A stretch of 5,394 nt of DNA from Chromatiales bacterium. Lineage in GTDB: Bacteria; Pseudomonadota; Gammaproteobacteria; CAMYNG01. Below, one piece after another: positions 4,498 to 5,394 of the stretch. The notes beneath the pieces were generated by a model. That model saw nothing but the letters and a program-made list of their open reading frames with translations, was not told the DNA's origin and did no database searches. Each line of letters begins with the position of its first letter. Positions within the stretch are counted from its first letter, which is position 1. The stretch covers positions 1 to 5,394 of the forward strand of contig JALUTW010000507.1 in NCBI GenBank assembly GCA_027021685.1, read 5' to 3'. The translations under genes were made by a program, and so were the position numbers.

Positions 4498-4830
4498 TCA
4501 GGCGCGGCGCCGGGCGGCGGCCAGGGCCGCCCGGGCCCAGTGCGCCAGGGTGTCCGGGTCCTCCAGCACCTCCACCGGCACCGCGTACTAGGCCATCACC
4601 GCGGGCCGGTCGCGCCAGGGGCGGAACGGTTCCATGCCGCGGGCCTCGTAGTCGGGGCGGTTGCCGTCGTCCACTCTGAAGCGCAGGGTGTCGTTCTCGA
4701 TGAGGGCGAAGAAGGTCTCGTCCAGGTACAGGCCCACGCCGCCGAACATGCGCCGGTGGCGCAACGGGGCCAGGCCCGCGGCGGCGAGCTGCCCGAGCGC
4801 GTATTCCAGGTACTGTTCGCTGACGGCCAT
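4498..4830 (-). pseudogene. TfoX N-terminal-domain protein interrupted by an in-frame TAG
   Basis: Reading from the ATG at 4830, 80 codons give a clear TfoX N-terminal domain start. They include EYLEYALGQLAAAGLAPLRH, RRMFGGVGLYLDETFFALI, and LRFRVDDGNRPDYEARGMEPFRPW. Codon 81 is TAG (4590-4588). The same frame then continues for 29 codons (YAVPVEVLEDPDTLAHWARA and an alanine/arginine tail) to TGA at 4500-4498. That tail matches how such proteins end, usually with a tyrosine pair before the ExP/LEDP segment. One TAC or TAT to TAG change at the first tyrosine is therefore the simplest explanation. The full product would have 110 residues, the normal size for this stand-alone family. GAGGAA lies 7 bases before the ATG. 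A truncated 80-residue product, amber suppression or a sequencing error are alternatives. The family is named after the competence regulator TfoX/Sxy; the role of stand-alone N-domain proteins is uncertain. Confidence 0.75.
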
Positions 4831-4841
4831 GGGCGATTTCC

Positions 4842-4869
4842 TCGAAGGATAGCAGCCGGCTGGTATCAT
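4842..4869 (+). promoter_or_regulatory. Candidate promoter for the SRPBCC gene
   Basis: TATCAT (4864-4869) differs from the -10 consensus at one position and lies 28 bases before the ATG at 4898. TCGAAG (4842-4847), 16 bp upstream of it, is only a weak -35. The -10 is flanked by two copies of the self-complementary hexamer GCCGGC (4855-4860 and 4870-4875). The 67-bp gap must also hold the promoter of the divergent tfoX-like gene, for which I see no clear boxes. Confidence 0.35.
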
Positions 4870-4897
4870 GCCGGCGCGGCAACGGGAGGAGCGACCA

Positions 4898-5394
4898 ATG
4901 CGCGGACTGAAAACGGCCCTCATGGTGGCGGCGGTGCTGGCGGTGATCCTGGCGGTGGGCGGGTTCTTCCTGCCCGCCCGTGTCTCGGTGGCCCGCGACA
5001 TCGTCATCCAGGCGCCCCCGGGGCAGGTGTTCCCCTGGATCGAGGACCTCCACCGGTATCGCCGGTGGCAGCCCTGGACGGAGCTGGACCCGGAGACCCG
5101 GTTCGAGTTCAAGGGCCCGGCGGCGGGAACGGGGGCGAAGATGTACTGGTTCAGCGGGCACTCGGGCGTGGGCACGGGCAGCGTGGAGATCACCGAGAGC
5201 GTCGCTCCCCGGCGCGTGGTGCTGGTGGTGGACTACGGCGACACCGGCCGGGCGGTCCAGACGCTGGAGCTGGCGCCGGTGGCGGAGGGCACCAGCGTGA
5301 GCTGGCGCTTCGAGATGGACGTGGAGCGGGACCTGGTGGCGCGCTACCTGGGGCTGTTGTTCGACCGCTGGCTGGGGGCCGAGTACGAGAAGGG
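4898..5394 (+). CDS. SRPBCC-fold protein with N-terminal membrane anchor (3' end cut off)
   Basis: The ATG at 4898 has GGAGGAG 6 bases upstream, and the frame is open for 165 codons to the window edge without a stop. Residues 1-26 form one hydrophobic helix (ALMVAAVLAVILAVGGFFL), an uncleaved anchor or signal. The rest resembles the START/polyketide-cyclase-like SRPBCC superfamily. It has the opening strand VARDIVIQAPPGQVFPWIEDLHRYRRWQPW, a mid-domain GTGAKMYW, the SVEITESVAPRRVV strand pair, and the closing helix LVARYLGLLFDRWLGAEYEKG. Relatives end roughly 10 residues beyond this point, so nearly all of the protein is present. Such domains bind hydrophobic ligands, but no ligand can be named here. 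The gene is divergent from the tfoX-like gene across 67 bp. Confidence 0.85.
   Translation, partial: MRGLKTALMVAAVLAVILAVGGFFLPARVSVARDIVIQAPPGQVFPWIEDLHRYRRWQPWTELDPETRFEFKGPAAGTGAKMYWFSGHSGVGTGSVEITESVAPRRVVLVVDYGDTGRAVQTLELAPVAEGTSVSWRFEMDVERDLVARYLGLLFDRWLGAEYEK

Noticed and set aside
3785..5161. A 458-codon minus-strand open frame reaching upstream of the transglycosylase
   Set aside because: Only the last 171 codons have family resemblance and begin with a signal peptide. The upstream part is antisense or out of frame to the tfoX-like and SRPBCC genes and stays open because of high GC.
4588..5193. A 201-codon minus-strand frame extending the tfoX-like gene upstream
   Set aside because: The extension lies antisense to the SRPBCC gene, and the ATG at 4830 has its own ribosome binding site and the family's normal start.

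Overview
The window is GC-rich, with strong G/C third-position bias. It looks like chromosomal DNA of a gammaproteobacterium, perhaps of the purple-sulfur or Ectothiorhodospiraceae-like type. This placement rests on an OxyR with both peroxide-sensing cysteines at the E. coli positions and on a rubredoxin reductase very close to Pseudomonas RubB. It is an inference from protein resemblance, not from a marker gene. No rRNA, tRNA, CRISPR array or recognisable transposase was seen.

Layout: (1) 1-203, the 3' end of a gene for an unidentified membrane protein. (2) 202-285, two consecutive stem-loops; the first belongs to a repeat that reappears in part at 1370-1400. (3) 439-1371, oxyR. (4) 1372-1522, an AT-rich control region with a good OxyR half-operator. 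(5) 1523-3624, a co-oriented set: rubrerythrin, rubredoxin and rubredoxin-NAD(+) reductase. A 218-bp gap before the last gene carries a GC hairpin, an eight-copy 12-bp tandem array and a second hairpin next to the ribosome binding site. (6) 3625-3784, a convergent intergenic region with GGCCGAG-type heptamer repeats in inverted orientation. (7) 3785-4300 (minus), a small secreted lytic transglycosylase. (8) 4498-4830 (minus), a TfoX N-terminal-domain gene interrupted by one in-frame TAG. (9) 4898 to the right edge (plus), an SRPBCC-fold protein with an N-terminal membrane anchor, cut by the window end.

The central genes make a coherent peroxide-defence module. Electrons would pass from NAD(P)H to the FAD reductase (RubB), then to rubredoxin, then to the di-iron rubrerythrin, which reduces H2O2 to water. 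OxyR, encoded just upstream, would sense H2O2 and activate the set through the ATAG-N7-CTAT site at 1416-1430. All components of an NADH peroxidase chain plus its sensor therefore lie within about 3.2 kb.

The least explained signal is the array at 2301-2396. It has eight TAYATAG-like heptamers separated by 5-bp spacers, is AT-rich in a GC-rich genome, and sits between the rubredoxin and its reductase. The amber-interrupted tfoX-like gene and the repeat that supplies the TAG stop codons of two successive genes are the other points worth following up.
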